Shown here: positions 22,742 through 32,142 of the stretch, piece by piece
How the letters are laid out: each line of letters starts with the position of its first letter
How positions within the stretch are numbered: the stretch's first letter is position 1
Notes under the pieces: model-generated
What the model saw: the letters and a program-made list of their open reading frames with translations, nothing else
Databases searched by the model: none
What the model was told of the DNA's origin: nothing
Assembly: GCA_023384675.1 (NCBI GenBank)
Contig: JAHDVK010000011.1
Coordinates: 62,001 to 126,000 of the forward strand
DNA length: 64,000 nucleotides
Origin: Bryobacteraceae bacterium
Lineage (GTDB): Bacteria; Acidobacteriota; Terriglobia; Bryobacterales; Bryobacteraceae
Reading direction: 5' to 3'
Made by a program: the position numbers and the translations under genes

Positions 22742-24886
22742 ATGTTTCAATCATTGATCCGGCTTTTGCTGCGGCTCCTGTATCGCGTCCAGGTGAGCGG
22801 GCAGTTGCAAAGAGCGCCGAAAACGCTCATCGTCGCCAACCACCAATCCTTCCTCGATGCCGTCCTGCTCTGGGCCTGGCTGCCGCGCGACGTCCTCTAC
22901 ATCGTCCACACCCAGGTCATGGAGGAACGCCTGTTCCGTTTCCTCCTGCGATTCGCTGAGTATGTCGTGATCGATACTACGCGCCCCATGGCGATGAAGC
23001 AGGTGGCCGAGTTGATTGATTCCGGCCGTCCGGTGGTCATCTTCCCGGAGGGCCGCGTCACAACGACCGGGGCGATGATGAAGATCTACGACGGGCCTGC
23101 CTTCCTCGCCGCGCGCACCGGCGCCATGGTCGCTCCTATTACCATTGACGGGGCGATTCATGCCCGCGGCTTTACACGCATGACGCGCGACTTCCCGCGC
23201 CGCTTCTTCCCGCGCATCACGGTGACCTTCCATCCGGGCGAACTGCTGCCCATGCCTGAAGCCCCGAACGCCAAGCTCCGCCGCCGCAAGGCCAGCGAAG
23301 AACTGCGCCGCATCCTGCAGCGCGCCTGGCTCGCCGCCCGCCCGTCCCGTTCACTCCACGACGCCTTCCTGGAGGCTGTCGAGTTGCATGGCCGCGGCCG
23401 TGATCTCGCCGCCGACGCCGGCGGCACGAAGTTCACCTACGGAACTCTTCTCAAGGCTTCTCTCGCCCTTGGCCGGCTTACGGGCAAATTTACAAGCGAA
23501 AACGAAGTAGTCGGCGTGATGATGCCCAATGCCTCTGCCACCCTCGGGCTTTTCCTGGGCCTGCTCGGCGCGCGCCGCATCCCCGCGATGCTCAACTTCA
23601 CCGCCGGTGTGGAAGGACTCAATAGCGCCATTCGCGCCGCGGAGATCAAGACCGTTCTTACCTCCCGCGCCTTCCTCGAACGCGCCAACCTCCAGCCGGT
23701 CGTTGACAGGCTCGAGGGCGTGCGCATCGTTCTGCTTGAAGACCTCCGCGCCACCCTGACCCTGGCCGACAAACTCTGGCTCATCCTCTTCGCGCTGCCC
23801 TTCCCCCGCGCCGCCACGCTACGGTCGAAACCGGAAGATCCCGCCGCGGTCCTCTTCACGTCCGGATCGGAAGGGAAGCCCAAAGGGGTCGTCCTGGCAC
23901 ACCGTTCCATCCTCGCCAATATCGAACAGGTGCTTACGGTGATGGATGTTTCGCCTGCCGACAAGATCCTTTCCGCCATGCCCGTATTTCATAGCTTCGG
24001 GCTGATGGCCGGTTTCCTTCTGCCGGTGCTCGGGGGCCTGCGCGTGTTTCTCTACCCCACGCCGCTTCATTACTCAATCCTTCCGGAGCTCTTCTACGAC
24101 CGCGATTGCACGGTGATGTTTGCCACGCCCACGTTCCTTAAGCATTACGCCCGCCGCGCCCATCCCTATGACTTCCGCCGCGTGCGCCTTCTGCTCGCGG
24201 GCGCTGAGAAACTCACTGACGAGATCCGCCTGACTTATCTCGAGAAATTCGGAGTGCGGGTTCTCGAAGGCTACGGCGCCACCGAATGCTCGCCCGTCAT
24301 CGCCGTCAACACGCCCATGAAATGCAAGGCGGGCAGCGTGGGTGAACTGCTTCCAGGCGTCGAGGCGCGCTTGGAAACGGTGCCCGGAATCGAGCGCGGC
24401 GGCCTTCTCCATGTCCGCGGCCCCAACCTCATGCTCGGCTATTGGAAGGAGGCCGCGCCCCGGACTCTCGAACAACCCGCTTCCGTCTTCGGCCCCGGCT
24501 GGTACGCTACCGGCGATCTTGCCGAATTCGACGAACATGATTTTCTGACGCTGCTCGGACGCGTAAAGCGCTTCGCCAAGGTCGCCGGTGAGATGGTCTC
24601 TCTGGAAGTGGTCGAAAATCTGGCCGAAGCCGCCAGCCCCGCGGCCCTCCACGCCGCTGTAAACCTGCCTGACGAACGGCGCGGCGAGATGATCGTCATC
24701 TGCACACAGGACCCGGCTCTCGACCGCGCGCGCCTCCAGGAGGCCGCCCGCGAACTCGGCGCGCCGGAACTCGCCATTCCCCGGCGCGTGATCCACGTGC
24801 CGAAAATTCCTCTTCTCGGGAACGGCAAAAAGGACTATCCTCGATTGAATGCCCTGGTGGAGGAACTGATTGCCGCAAAACAATAA
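22742..24886 (+). CDS. Aas-like fused acyltransferase and acyl-ACP/acyl-CoA synthetase
   Basis: A 714-residue two-domain protein. The N-terminal third (about 1-205) is a PlsC-type acyltransferase: NHQSFLD gives the His-x4-Asp active site, and VVIFPEGR is the glycerol-phosphate motif. The C-terminal part (about 215-712) is an AMP-forming synthetase with LFTSGSEGKPKGVVLAHRS, VLEGYGATECSPV, YATGDLAEFDE and the late lysine in LLGNGKKDYP. E. coli Aas has the same order and re-acylates lysophospholipids at the inner membrane; that role is inferred here. It shares 17 bases with the transporter gene that follows. A TACACT -10-like element lies 32 bases upstream. Confidence 0.87.
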   Translation: MFQSLIRLLLRLLYRVQVSGQLQRAPKTLIVANHQSFLDAVLLWAWLPRDVLYIVHTQVMEERLFRFLLRFAEYVVIDTTRPMAMKQVAELIDSGRPVVIFPEGRVTTTGAMMKIYDGPAFLAARTGAMVAPITIDGAIHARGFTRMTRDFPRRFFPRITVTFHPGELLPMPEAPNAKLRRRKASEELRRILQRAWLAARPSRSLHDAFLEAVELHGRGRDLAADAGGTKFTYGTLLKASLALGRLTGKFTSENEVVGVMMPNASATLGLFLGLLGARRIPAMLNFTAGVEGLNSAIRAAEIKTVLTSRAFLERANLQPVVDRLEGVRIVLLEDLRATLTLADKLWLILFALPFPRAATLRSKPEDPAAVLFTSGSEGKPKGVVLAHRSILANIEQVLTVMDVSPADKILSAMPVFHSFGLMAGFLLPVLGGLRVFLYPTPLHYSILPELFYDRDCTVMFATPTFLKHYARRAHPYDFRRVRLLLAGAEKLTDEIRLTYLEKFGVRVLEGYGATECSPVIAVNTPMKCKAGSVGELLPGVEARLETVPGIERGGLLHVRGPNLMLGYWKEAAPRTLEQPASVFGPGWYATGDLAEFDEHDFLTLLGRVKRFAKVAGEMVSLEVVENLAEAASPAALHAAVNLPDERRGEMIVICTQDPALDRARLQEAARELGAPELAIPRRVIHVPKIPLLGNGKKDYPRLNALVEELIAAKQ

Positions 24887-26192
24887 CGGCTATAGCGTGC
24901 GCGAACAGCGCGGCTGGTATTTCTACGATTTTGCCAACTCCGCGTTCTCCTCCACGGTGGTAACGCTGTTTCTCGGCCCCTGGCTCACCGTCCTCGCCCG
25001 CAACGCGGCAGATGCCAACGGGCTCGTTCATCCGCTTGGCATCCCTGTGGACGCCCGCTCCTATTGGAGCTACCTGATCGCACTGAGCGTGTTTTCCCAG
25101 GTGCTCTTCCTCCCGGTGATCGGCGGACTCGCCGACTACAGCGCCAGGAAAAAACACTGGCTAGGCCTTCTCGCCTACATTGGGGCCGCGGCTACCATCG
25201 GCATGTTTTTCCTCGATGGTACCCGCTACTTCCTCGGCGGCGTGCTGTTCCTTATCGCGAATCTCGCCTTCGGCGCCTCCATGGTGATTTACAACGCGTT
25301 CCTCCCCGAAATCGCTCCCGAGGAGGACCGTGACGCCGTTTCGTCCAAGGGCTGGGGGCTGGGCTACCTTGGCGGCGGACTCCTGCTGGCGCTCAATCTT
25401 CTGCTCTACCAGAATGCGGAAAACTGGGGTTTCGACGAGGGCTTCGCCGTTCGTGTCAGTCTCGCGTCCGCGGGCGCGTGGTGGGCGTTCTTTTCGATGA
25501 TTCCCCTCGCCACGCTCCGCAACCGAAGGCCGCAGAAGCCACTGCCGAAGGGCGGAATTCCATTCAAGGACAGCTTCCTTCAACTCATCCGGACACTCCG
25601 CGGAATCCGTAAGCTGCCCATGACGTTTCTCTTCCTCGTGGCTTATCTTCTCTACAATGACGCGATTCAGGCGGTGATCGCTCTGGCCGGTCAGTTCGGC
25701 AGCGACTATCTCAAGATCCCAATGGCCGACCTGACTCTGGCGATCCTGATGGTCCAATTCGTGGCTTTTGGTGGCGCGCTGTTTTTCAACGAAATAGCCA
25801 AACGGATTGGCGCGAAAAACTCCGTTGTGGCAGCCTTGATCGTCTGGATCTGCCTGATGTTCGGCGTCTTCTTTGTCAAAACAACTGCCCACTTCTTCAT
25901 CGCGGCGGCCCTTGTCGCCATCATCATGGGCGGCAGCCAGGCGCTGAGCCGCTCCATTTTCTCGCTCATGATTCCGCGGGGCAGGGAAGCGGAGTTTTTC
26001 TCGCTCTATGAAATCAGCGACAAAGGGACAAGCTGGCTTGCCCCCCTGATTTTTGGATTAACCCTCCAGTTCACGGGCAGCTACCAGCTTGCCATTCTCT
26101 CTCAGATTATCTTCTTCCTGGCCGGTCTATTGCTATTGTTGCGCGTCGATGTAGGCCGCGCGGCGCTCGAAGCGGGTTCCCCCGTCACCTGA
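24870..26192 (+). CDS. MFS transporter of the UMF1 (Atg22-like) family
   Basis: A 440-residue polytopic membrane protein with about 12 hydrophobic segments. REQRGWYFYDFANSAFSSTV near the N-terminus is the hallmark of the UMF1/Atg22-like branch of the major facilitator superfamily; GGLADYSARKK in the first loop is the MFS loop motif. The start is TTG 24870, preceded by GGAGG six bases upstream inside the end of the aas-like gene, which shows coupled translation. In enterobacteria aas is paired with the MFS lysophospholipid flippase lplT; this transporter is from a different MFS family, so a similar role is only a hypothesis. Confidence 0.88.
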   Translation: MPQNNNGYSVREQRGWYFYDFANSAFSSTVVTLFLGPWLTVLARNAADANGLVHPLGIPVDARSYWSYLIALSVFSQVLFLPVIGGLADYSARKKHWLGLLAYIGAAATIGMFFLDGTRYFLGGVLFLIANLAFGASMVIYNAFLPEIAPEEDRDAVSSKGWGLGYLGGGLLLALNLLLYQNAENWGFDEGFAVRVSLASAGAWWAFFSMIPLATLRNRRPQKPLPKGGIPFKDSFLQLIRTLRGIRKLPMTFLFLVAYLLYNDAIQAVIALAGQFGSDYLKIPMADLTLAILMVQFVAFGGALFFNEIAKRIGAKNSVVAALIVWICLMFGVFFVKTTAHFFIAAALVAIIMGGSQALSRSIFSLMIPRGREAEFFSLYEISDKGTSWLAPLIFGLTLQFTGSYQLAILSQIIFFLAGLLLLLRVDVGRAALEAGSPVT

Positions 26193-26216
26193 GCGCCGCG
26201 CGTGTCGATTCAGTCA

Positions 26217-26750
26217 TCAGTCGCCGCTCGGCGCTGGCGCCGGCCGCGCGCTCAGGGCCGTCTGCACAAGCCGGTCGGTGGTCTTTCGCGCTTCGATTGC
26301 ACGGTTTGACAACGCGATGATGCGGGCCCCATAGCCAGGCTGCGCCGCCACCAACTGGTTCTCGCGCACGTCGTTGAGCAACTGGTTTACTTCCGGCGCA
26401 ATCGCGGCGAGTTCAGCCGCGATACCCTCCACCGCGGCACGCTTGGCCGCCGGTAGCGCCCCGAAGTGCATCTCCAGGCTTCGCACATTCCGGGCCGATC
26501 TGTTCACCAGGTCTTTCACCGCGTCCAGCACGACGGCCTTGCTTTGCCAACTCACCAGGTGCTGGCTCCGCGCCAGTGCGGATAGCTCGTCCAGTTTTGT
26601 TGGGAGCGCGCGCTTGTTACTTCGCAGTTCCTTCAATTGCCGCGCAGTCTCCTGCGCGTCAAAGGCCGAGCGGCTGTTCGCAACGGCCGTCGAGGTGCAC
26701 AAAGCGAGCGTAGCTGCCGCGGTGAACACACGAATAGCGTCCCGGGTCAT
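26217..26750 (-). CDS. Secreted helical protein, unknown function
   Basis: A 177-residue protein with a signal peptide (about 1-24, STAVANS) and a helical body without recognisable motifs: about 25-165 are rich in Ala, Arg, Glu and Leu, and the C-terminus is a short Pro-rich tail. AGGAG eight bases before ATG supports the start. It lies 119 bases downstream of the ABC exporter gene on the same strand. I do not recognise the family. Confidence 0.7.
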   Translation of the reverse strand: MTRDAIRVFTAAATLALCTSTAVANSRSAFDAQETARQLKELRSNKRALPTKLDELSALARSQHLVSWQSKAVVLDAVKDLVNRSARNVRSLEMHFGALPAAKRAAVEGIAAELAAIAPEVNQLLNDVRENQLVAAQPGYGARIIALSNRAIEARKTTDRLVQTALSARPAPAPSGD

Positions 26751-26869
26751 CGTTGTTTTCTCCTATTTACTTGTTTTTGTGGAAAGAACAAAGCACGCGA
26801 AAGGTGATAGCGTACTCAGCTGGATAGATTCCTGCCCTGCCTCGCCAGTTACAAAAAAACGCAGCCTGG

Positions 26870-28696
26870 CTATTCCGCGGTTTGCGGCGTTGCTTCCTGC
26901 TCCTGGTATTGCAGCCGGTACAGCTTCCAATAGATCCCGCGCAATGCCAGCAATTCCTGATGTGCGCCGGATTCGCGCAGTTTGCCCTTATGCATGACGA
27001 AGATCCGGTCAGCGCGCTGAATCGTGGATAGCCGGTGGGCAATGATCAACGACGTTCGTCCTGATACCAGGCGCGCCAGCGCCTCGCGGACGCGGATCTC
27101 CGTCTCCGTGTCAACACTCGACGTGGCCTCGTCCAGAATCAGAAAGCGAGGCTCGTGCGCCAGCGCCCGGGCAAAGCCGATCAGTTGTTTCTGCCCGGTG
27201 GAGAGGCCCGCACCCCTCTCGCGCACGGGATGGTCGAATCCCTCCGGCAGCGAGCGCAGGTAGCCGTCCAGGTTCACCTGTTCCGCGGCACGTTCCAGTT
27301 GCGGCCTTCCGATATTGGCATTTCCGAGGCGGATATTGCCGCCGATTGTTCCTGTGAACAGAAATGGGTCCTGAAGGACTACTCCGAACTGCCGTCGCAG
27401 CTCCCGCGGGTCCATTTGGCGAATATCCACATCCCCAAGCCGGATTGTTCCGCGGTTGATGTCGTAAAAGCGCAACAAAAGGTTGGCGATGGTGGTCTTC
27501 CCGGCGCCGGTGTGTCCCACCACGGCGATGCTCTCGCCCGGTTCAATCCGGAACGATACGCCCCGCAACACCCAGTCCTCTTCGTTGTAGGCGAACCAAA
27601 CGTCGTCGAACTCGATCGCCGCGGGCCTTTGAGGAAACGGCTTGGGCGCCGCCGGCCCCTTGATCGTCGCGTCCTTGTCGGTGAGCAGGAAGATGCGCTC
27701 GGCCGCGGCCATTGCGGTCAGCAGGATATTGTATTTTTCGCTTAAGTCCTGGATCGGCCGGAACACCCGCATCCCATACTGGAAGAAGGCCACCAGCACC
27801 CCCATCGAAAGACCGCTCGCGCGCACTTCAGTCCCGCCCCAAGCCAGCAGGCCCGCGAAGGCGAGCAGTGACACGAACTCCACCGCCGGATAGAACCATC
27901 CATAAGCCGAAATGGTTTCCTTGTGCGCCTCCAGGCTCATTCGGTTGATTTCGCAAAAATCCTCCGACGCGCGCGCTTCGCGATTGAACAGTTGCAGCAC
28001 GCTCATTCCTGCGATGTGCTCCTGCAAGAAAGCATTGATCCTTGCCACCGCCAGCCGGACCCGGCGATTTGCCGCCTGTACCACGCGCCGGAATGCCACA
28101 GTGATGCCGAAGGCCAGCGGCAGCACCAGCAGCATCAACAACGTCAACCCCGGGCTGAGCCGGAACATGGCCGCCACAATGAAAAGCAGCACGAACACAT
28201 CGCCCAGCACCGTCACCAAACCCTGTGCGAAAAGTTCGTTCAACGCATCCACATCGGTAGTCACCCTGGTCACCAGCCGTCCTACCGGGCTGCGGTCGTA
28301 ATCGCGGACGTCCATCTCCTGCAGCCGCGTCATGATGTCCCGGCGGAGGTCGAACATGGCGCGCTGGCCAGTCCATTGCATCAGGTATTGCTGGCCGAAT
28401 TGCAGCACCAGCGCCAGCGCGATCGAGGCAAAATACAGCAGCCCGATCTGCGTCAAGCCTTCGCGTGCGTCTTCCGCCAGTAGTGCTTCCAGCCACGGCA
28501 ACACGGGTTCGCCCGCCGGCGCAAGGTAGCGGTCCACCGCCGTCTTCGTCAACAACGGGCCCAACACCTGTAACAGCGCGTCGCCCAGTAAGAAAAGCAG
28601 CGAGACAAGGATGATGGCCCAGTACGGACGCGCATAGGCCAGCAGCCGGCGCATCAGCTTTCCATCGTAGGATTTGTGAAGCAGCTCCTCTTCCAC
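26870..28696 (-). CDS. ABC exporter, fused membrane and ATPase domains (MsbA/MdlB type)
   Basis: A 608-residue half-transporter that should act as a dimer in the inner membrane. The N-terminal half has six membrane segments (about 20-320). The ATPase part has Walker A GHTGAGKTT, Q-loop VVLQDPFLF, signature LSTGQKQLIGFARAL, Walker B RFLILDEATSSVD and the switch His in IIAHRLSTI. Exporters of this type flip lipids or extrude drugs and peptides; the substrate is not readable. The start is GTG 28696. It is divergent from truB. Confidence 0.92.
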   Translation of the reverse strand: MEEELLHKSYDGKLMRRLLAYARPYWAIILVSLLFLLGDALLQVLGPLLTKTAVDRYLAPAGEPVLPWLEALLAEDAREGLTQIGLLYFASIALALVLQFGQQYLMQWTGQRAMFDLRRDIMTRLQEMDVRDYDRSPVGRLVTRVTTDVDALNELFAQGLVTVLGDVFVLLFIVAAMFRLSPGLTLLMLLVLPLAFGITVAFRRVVQAANRRVRLAVARINAFLQEHIAGMSVLQLFNREARASEDFCEINRMSLEAHKETISAYGWFYPAVEFVSLLAFAGLLAWGGTEVRASGLSMGVLVAFFQYGMRVFRPIQDLSEKYNILLTAMAAAERIFLLTDKDATIKGPAAPKPFPQRPAAIEFDDVWFAYNEEDWVLRGVSFRIEPGESIAVVGHTGAGKTTIANLLLRFYDINRGTIRLGDVDIRQMDPRELRRQFGVVLQDPFLFTGTIGGNIRLGNANIGRPQLERAAEQVNLDGYLRSLPEGFDHPVRERGAGLSTGQKQLIGFARALAHEPRFLILDEATSSVDTETEIRVREALARLVSGRTSLIIAHRLSTIQRADRIFVMHKGKLRESGAHQELLALRGIYWKLYRLQYQEQEATPQTAE

Positions 28697-28787
28697 GATC
28701 TTCCAGTGTAGCCCGGCAGCGCGCCTTCCTCCGGTCTGACAGCGGCGGTAAAATAAAGAGTTTGCCCAGATTCAGGAGTTTCTCCCT

Positions 28788-29678
28788 TTGCAATCGATGA
28801 ATGGTGTGATCGTCGTGGACAAGCCCTCCGGCTGGACTTCCCACGACGTGGTGAACAAGCTGCGGCGCATCGCCAACACCCGCAAAATCGGCCACCTCGG
28901 TACCCTCGACCCGCTCGCCACGGGCGTGCTCCCTTTGCTACTGAACCGCGCCACCCGGCTTGCTCAGTTCTTCACGAAGAACGACAAGCTCTACGAAGGC
29001 TTGATCCGCTACGGCTTCGCCACCGACAGCTATGACGCCGATGGCGTCCCAGCCGGCCCGGACCTCGCCCCCGCTCTGACCCTCGATCGGGTCGAGCGGA
29101 GCCTCGCTCCTTTCCGTGGTGAATTCGCCCAGAAACCGCCCCCTGTTTCGGCCAAGAAAATCGCAGGCAAAAAAGCTTACGAACTTGCGCGGCGCAATCA
29201 GCCGGTTGATCTGCCCGCCGTGCCAGTTCAGGTCCACCAACTAGACATCCTGGAAGTTCAGGGCAGCACCGCCCTCATTCGCGTCCACTGTGGCGCGGGC
29301 ACCTATGTCCGCTCCATCGCCCACGACGCTGGACAGCGCGCCGGCTTTGGTGCTCACCTCATGGAATTGCGGCGCCTCGCCTCCGGCCCCTTCGCTATCG
29401 AACAAGCCCGGACACTTGAGGAACTCGAAACTCTCGCCCGTGAAGACCGCCTTCCCGAAGCTCTGGTGCCCGCCGCCTCTCTGCTGCCCGAGATGCCCAA
29501 TGAGATCGTGGATCCGGCTACCGAGGCGCATATCCGTCAGGGCCGCACTTTTCGTGTCTCGCCCTTCCGGAGCCGGGGCTCGGCCCGCAACGTGAAGGCT
29601 CTCTCTCGCGACGGCCAATTGATCGCCATCGGCGAGATCCGCCTCCCGAACCTCTATCACCCCGTGGTCGTCTTCTAG
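28788..29678 (+). CDS. truB: tRNA pseudouridine(55) synthase
   Basis: Converts U55 to pseudouridine in the T-loop of tRNAs. The 296-residue protein begins GVIVVDKPSGWTSHDVV, has the catalytic Asp in HLGTLDPLATGVLP, then GATD-like FATDSYDADG, QKPPPVSAKKIAGKKAYELAR, and CGAGTYVRSIAHDAG. The start is probably TTG 28788, nine bases after AGGAG; ATG 28797 is an alternative. Its stop overlaps the glmU stop by 4 bases, tail to tail. Confidence 0.94.
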   Translation: MQSMNGVIVVDKPSGWTSHDVVNKLRRIANTRKIGHLGTLDPLATGVLPLLLNRATRLAQFFTKNDKLYEGLIRYGFATDSYDADGVPAGPDLAPALTLDRVERSLAPFRGEFAQKPPPVSAKKIAGKKAYELARRNQPVDLPAVPVQVHQLDILEVQGSTALIRVHCGAGTYVRSIAHDAGQRAGFGAHLMELRRLASGPFAIEQARTLEELETLAREDRLPEALVPAASLLPEMPNEIVDPATEAHIRQGRTFRVSPFRSRGSARNVKALSRDGQLIAIGEIRLPNLYHPVVVF

Positions 29679-31060
29679 CCCTTCTCGCGCCGGTGCTTTG
29701 CCCAGTCCTCTTTCACGAACTGCTGACCCCGGCCAATGCCCAGTGCGTCGGCCGGCACCGGCTTGGTGATCACGCTGCCCGCGCCGATGTAGCTTCCTTC
29801 GCCGATCTCGACCGGAGCCACCAGCGTCGAATTTGATCCCACGAATGCGCGATCGCGAATTGTCGTCGGATGTTTTCCCTTACCGTCGTAATTGCACGTG
29901 ATTGTTCCCGCCCCGATATTCACGTTGCGGCCAATAGTCGAATCACCCAGGTACGATAAATGCATCGCTTTCGAGCCGGGCCCCAAATGCGTCTTCTTCA
30001 ATTCCACGAAATTGCCCACCTGCGCCTGCTCGTCCACGAACGCGCCCGGACGCAGCCGCGCGAACGGACCCACGCTCGCGCCCGCCGCCAGCCGCGAATC
30101 GACCATCACGCAAAACGCCTCCACCGTGGCGCCGTCCTCCAGGCCGCAGTTCTCGATGATCGCGCACGCTCCAATACTGCAGCCTTCGCCTACCCGCGTG
30201 TGCCCACGTAGCTGCACGAAGGGTCCGATCACGGTGTCCATGCCCACTTCCACGCCCGCGTCGATCCGTACCGTCTCCGGCTGCTCGATTGTCACCCCCG
30301 ACAGCATCAATTCACGCGTCCGCCGCGCCCGCAATACCCGGTCCACTTCCGCCAATTCCACGCGCGTGTTGATCCCCAAAATCTCATGCGGATCGTCAAC
30401 GGTATATGCCGCGGTCTTCAACCCTGTTTTCGCGAGGATCTCTGGAATATCGGTCAAATAATACTCCCCCGAAGCCGGATTCGGCCTTAATGCCGCCAGC
30501 GCCGGCCAGAGGGCCTCGGCCTCGAAACAATAGATTCCAGAGTTAATCTCTTTCAGCGGCTTCTCTTCCGGGAGGCAGGCCTTCTCCTCCACGATGCGCA
30601 CCACGCGGCCCGCGCCGTCTCGATAAATCCGCCCGTAGCCGGTGGGATCGTCCAGATGCGTAGTGATCAGCGTTGCCGCGCATCCCTCCTCGATATGATG
30701 CTCAAGCAACCCTTGGATCGTCTCGGGACGCAGCAGCGGGCAGTCGCCATAGAGCACAATCACCCGCCCCTCGGCATGTTGGGGAAGCCCCCGGCAAGCG
30801 CTCACCGCATCCCCCGTGCCGAGTTGCTCGCGTTGTACGGCGAACTGGATGCCATGGTTCTCCACGGCCGCCCGCACACGGTCCGCCTGATGGCCGATGA
30901 CGGCCGTAATGCGGTCGGGAGGCGCAACTCCACGCGCCGCCCCGATCACGTGCTCCAGCAAGTGGGCGCCGCCCGCGCGGTGCAGTACCTTGGCCATTTT
31001 TGAACGCATTCGCGTGCCCAGGCCGGCGGCTAGAATGATGGCGGAAACTGGGATAGACAT
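29675..31060 (-). CDS. glmU: Bifunctional GlmU: glucosamine-1-phosphate acetyltransferase / UDP-GlcNAc pyrophosphorylase
   Basis: Makes UDP-N-acetylglucosamine for peptidoglycan and lipopolysaccharide. The uridyltransferase half (about 1-230) has ILAAGLGTRMRSKMAKVLH, REQLGTGDAVSA and LYGDCPLL with the metal Asp. The acetyltransferase half (about 250-450) is a left-handed beta-helix of hexapeptide repeats with GNFVELKKTHLGPGSKAMHLSYLGDS-type residues at about 360-385 and the CNYDGKGKHPT loop. Length (461) is normal. It follows yvcK by 27 bases on the same strand. Confidence 0.95.
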   Translation of the reverse strand: MSIPVSAIILAAGLGTRMRSKMAKVLHRAGGAHLLEHVIGAARGVAPPDRITAVIGHQADRVRAAVENHGIQFAVQREQLGTGDAVSACRGLPQHAEGRVIVLYGDCPLLRPETIQGLLEHHIEEGCAATLITTHLDDPTGYGRIYRDGAGRVVRIVEEKACLPEEKPLKEINSGIYCFEAEALWPALAALRPNPASGEYYLTDIPEILAKTGLKTAAYTVDDPHEILGINTRVELAEVDRVLRARRTRELMLSGVTIEQPETVRIDAGVEVGMDTVIGPFVQLRGHTRVGEGCSIGACAIIENCGLEDGATVEAFCVMVDSRLAAGASVGPFARLRPGAFVDEQAQVGNFVELKKTHLGPGSKAMHLSYLGDSTIGRNVNIGAGTITCNYDGKGKHPTTIRDRAFVGSNSTLVAPVEIGEGSYIGAGSVITKPVPADALGIGRGQQFVKEDWAKHRREKG

Positions 31061-31087
31061 CCCCTCGATTGTAGCGGGCCGTTTCCC

Positions 31088-32134
31088 CTAGCCGCCGGTC
31101 TTTAACCCGCGCCCAGCCTGCGCGCGCCGCCGCCGGCCTCGCTTGGCCAGTTGCAACGCTACTTGCCCCACGCGCTCCGGATCGTGGCGCACGATCTCTC
31201 CCGGCGCCGCCAGGGGCAACAGGACCGATTGAATCCTCATCCGCCGGATCTCTTCGAAATCATTGACCACCGGCTGTGCCAGGCTCCGCGCGTAGCGCCG
31301 TACCGCGGGTTCGGCCAGCGGCGCCGTATTGAGCACGGCATATTCGATCAACCTGCGCCGTGCATGGGCCTCGATCGCCTTCAAGTGTGCCGATGCTTTC
31401 ATCCCCGTCGTCTCGCCCGGCTGTGACATCAGGTTGACGAAACACGCCTTCACCGCCGGAGATCGCGCAATCTCCAACGCGATCCCGCGCACCAGCAAAT
31501 TCGGAATCAAACTTGTATAGAGCGACCCCGGCCCCAGCGTGATCAGATCGGCCGTCCGGATCGCCTCCAGCGTTTCACTCAACGGGCGGCACACCGCCGG
31601 CACAAGCTCGATCCTTGCAATCGGCGACGTGCTGCGGCTGATCCTCGACTCTCCCTCCACGACGCGGCCGTCTGCCAGAGTGGCCCGCAAACCGACCTGC
31701 GAGGCGGTGCTGGGATAGATTCGTCCAGTGATTGCCAGCACCTCAGAACTGAGCCTCACGGCCTTGCCGAAGTCCCCGGTCACTTGCGTCATTACCGCCA
31801 GAAAAAGATTCCCGAAGCTGTGCCCGCGCAGGCCGCGCCCGCTGTCGAACCGGTATTGGAACAACCGCGTCAGCAGCGCTTCATCCTCGGCCAGGGCCAC
31901 CATGCAGTTCCGGATATCGCCCGGCGGCAGCATGTCTAATTCACGCCGAAGCCGCCCCGAACTGCCCCCATCGTCGGTGACCGTCACCACTGCCGTAATG
32001 TCCATCAACGGATGCGGCGAGGGCAGCCGCGCATTGATGTGCGAATACCGCTTGATGCCTTTCAGCAGCGTGGACAACCCCGTCCCGCCGCCGATGGCTA
32101 CCACCCTCAACGGTCCCTGCAGGCCCGCGCCCAC
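31088..32134 (-). CDS. yvcK: YvcK/GlmR-type UDP-GlcNAc-binding protein (gluconeogenesis factor)
   Basis: A CofD-like Rossmann protein of about 340 residues. It begins VVAIGGGTGLSTLLKGIKRY, then has AVVTVTDDGGSSGRLRREL, PPGDIRNCMVALAE, HSFGNLFLAVM, TLGPGSLYTSLIPNLLV and NLMSQPGETTGMKASAHL, all typical of YvcK. In Bacillus this protein binds UDP-GlcNAc and tunes cell-wall precursor synthesis. The start is uncertain: GTG 32134, TTG 32110 and GTG 32104 are in frame, and 32104 has the best-spaced AGGGA. Genes run TPR protein, yvcK, glmU, probably as one transcript. Confidence 0.88.
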   Translation of the reverse strand: MGAGLQGPLRVVAIGGGTGLSTLLKGIKRYSHINARLPSPHPLMDITAVVTVTDDGGSSGRLRRELDMLPPGDIRNCMVALAEDEALLTRLFQYRFDSGRGLRGHSFGNLFLAVMTQVTGDFGKAVRLSSEVLAITGRIYPSTASQVGLRATLADGRVVEGESRISRSTSPIARIELVPAVCRPLSETLEAIRTADLITLGPGSLYTSLIPNLLVRGIALEIARSPAVKACFVNLMSQPGETTGMKASAHLKAIEAHARRRLIEYAVLNTAPLAEPAVRRYARSLAQPVVNDFEEIRRMRIQSVLLPLAAPGEIVRHDPERVGQVALQLAKRGRRRRAQAGRGLKTGG

Positions 32135-32142
32135 GGCCTCCG

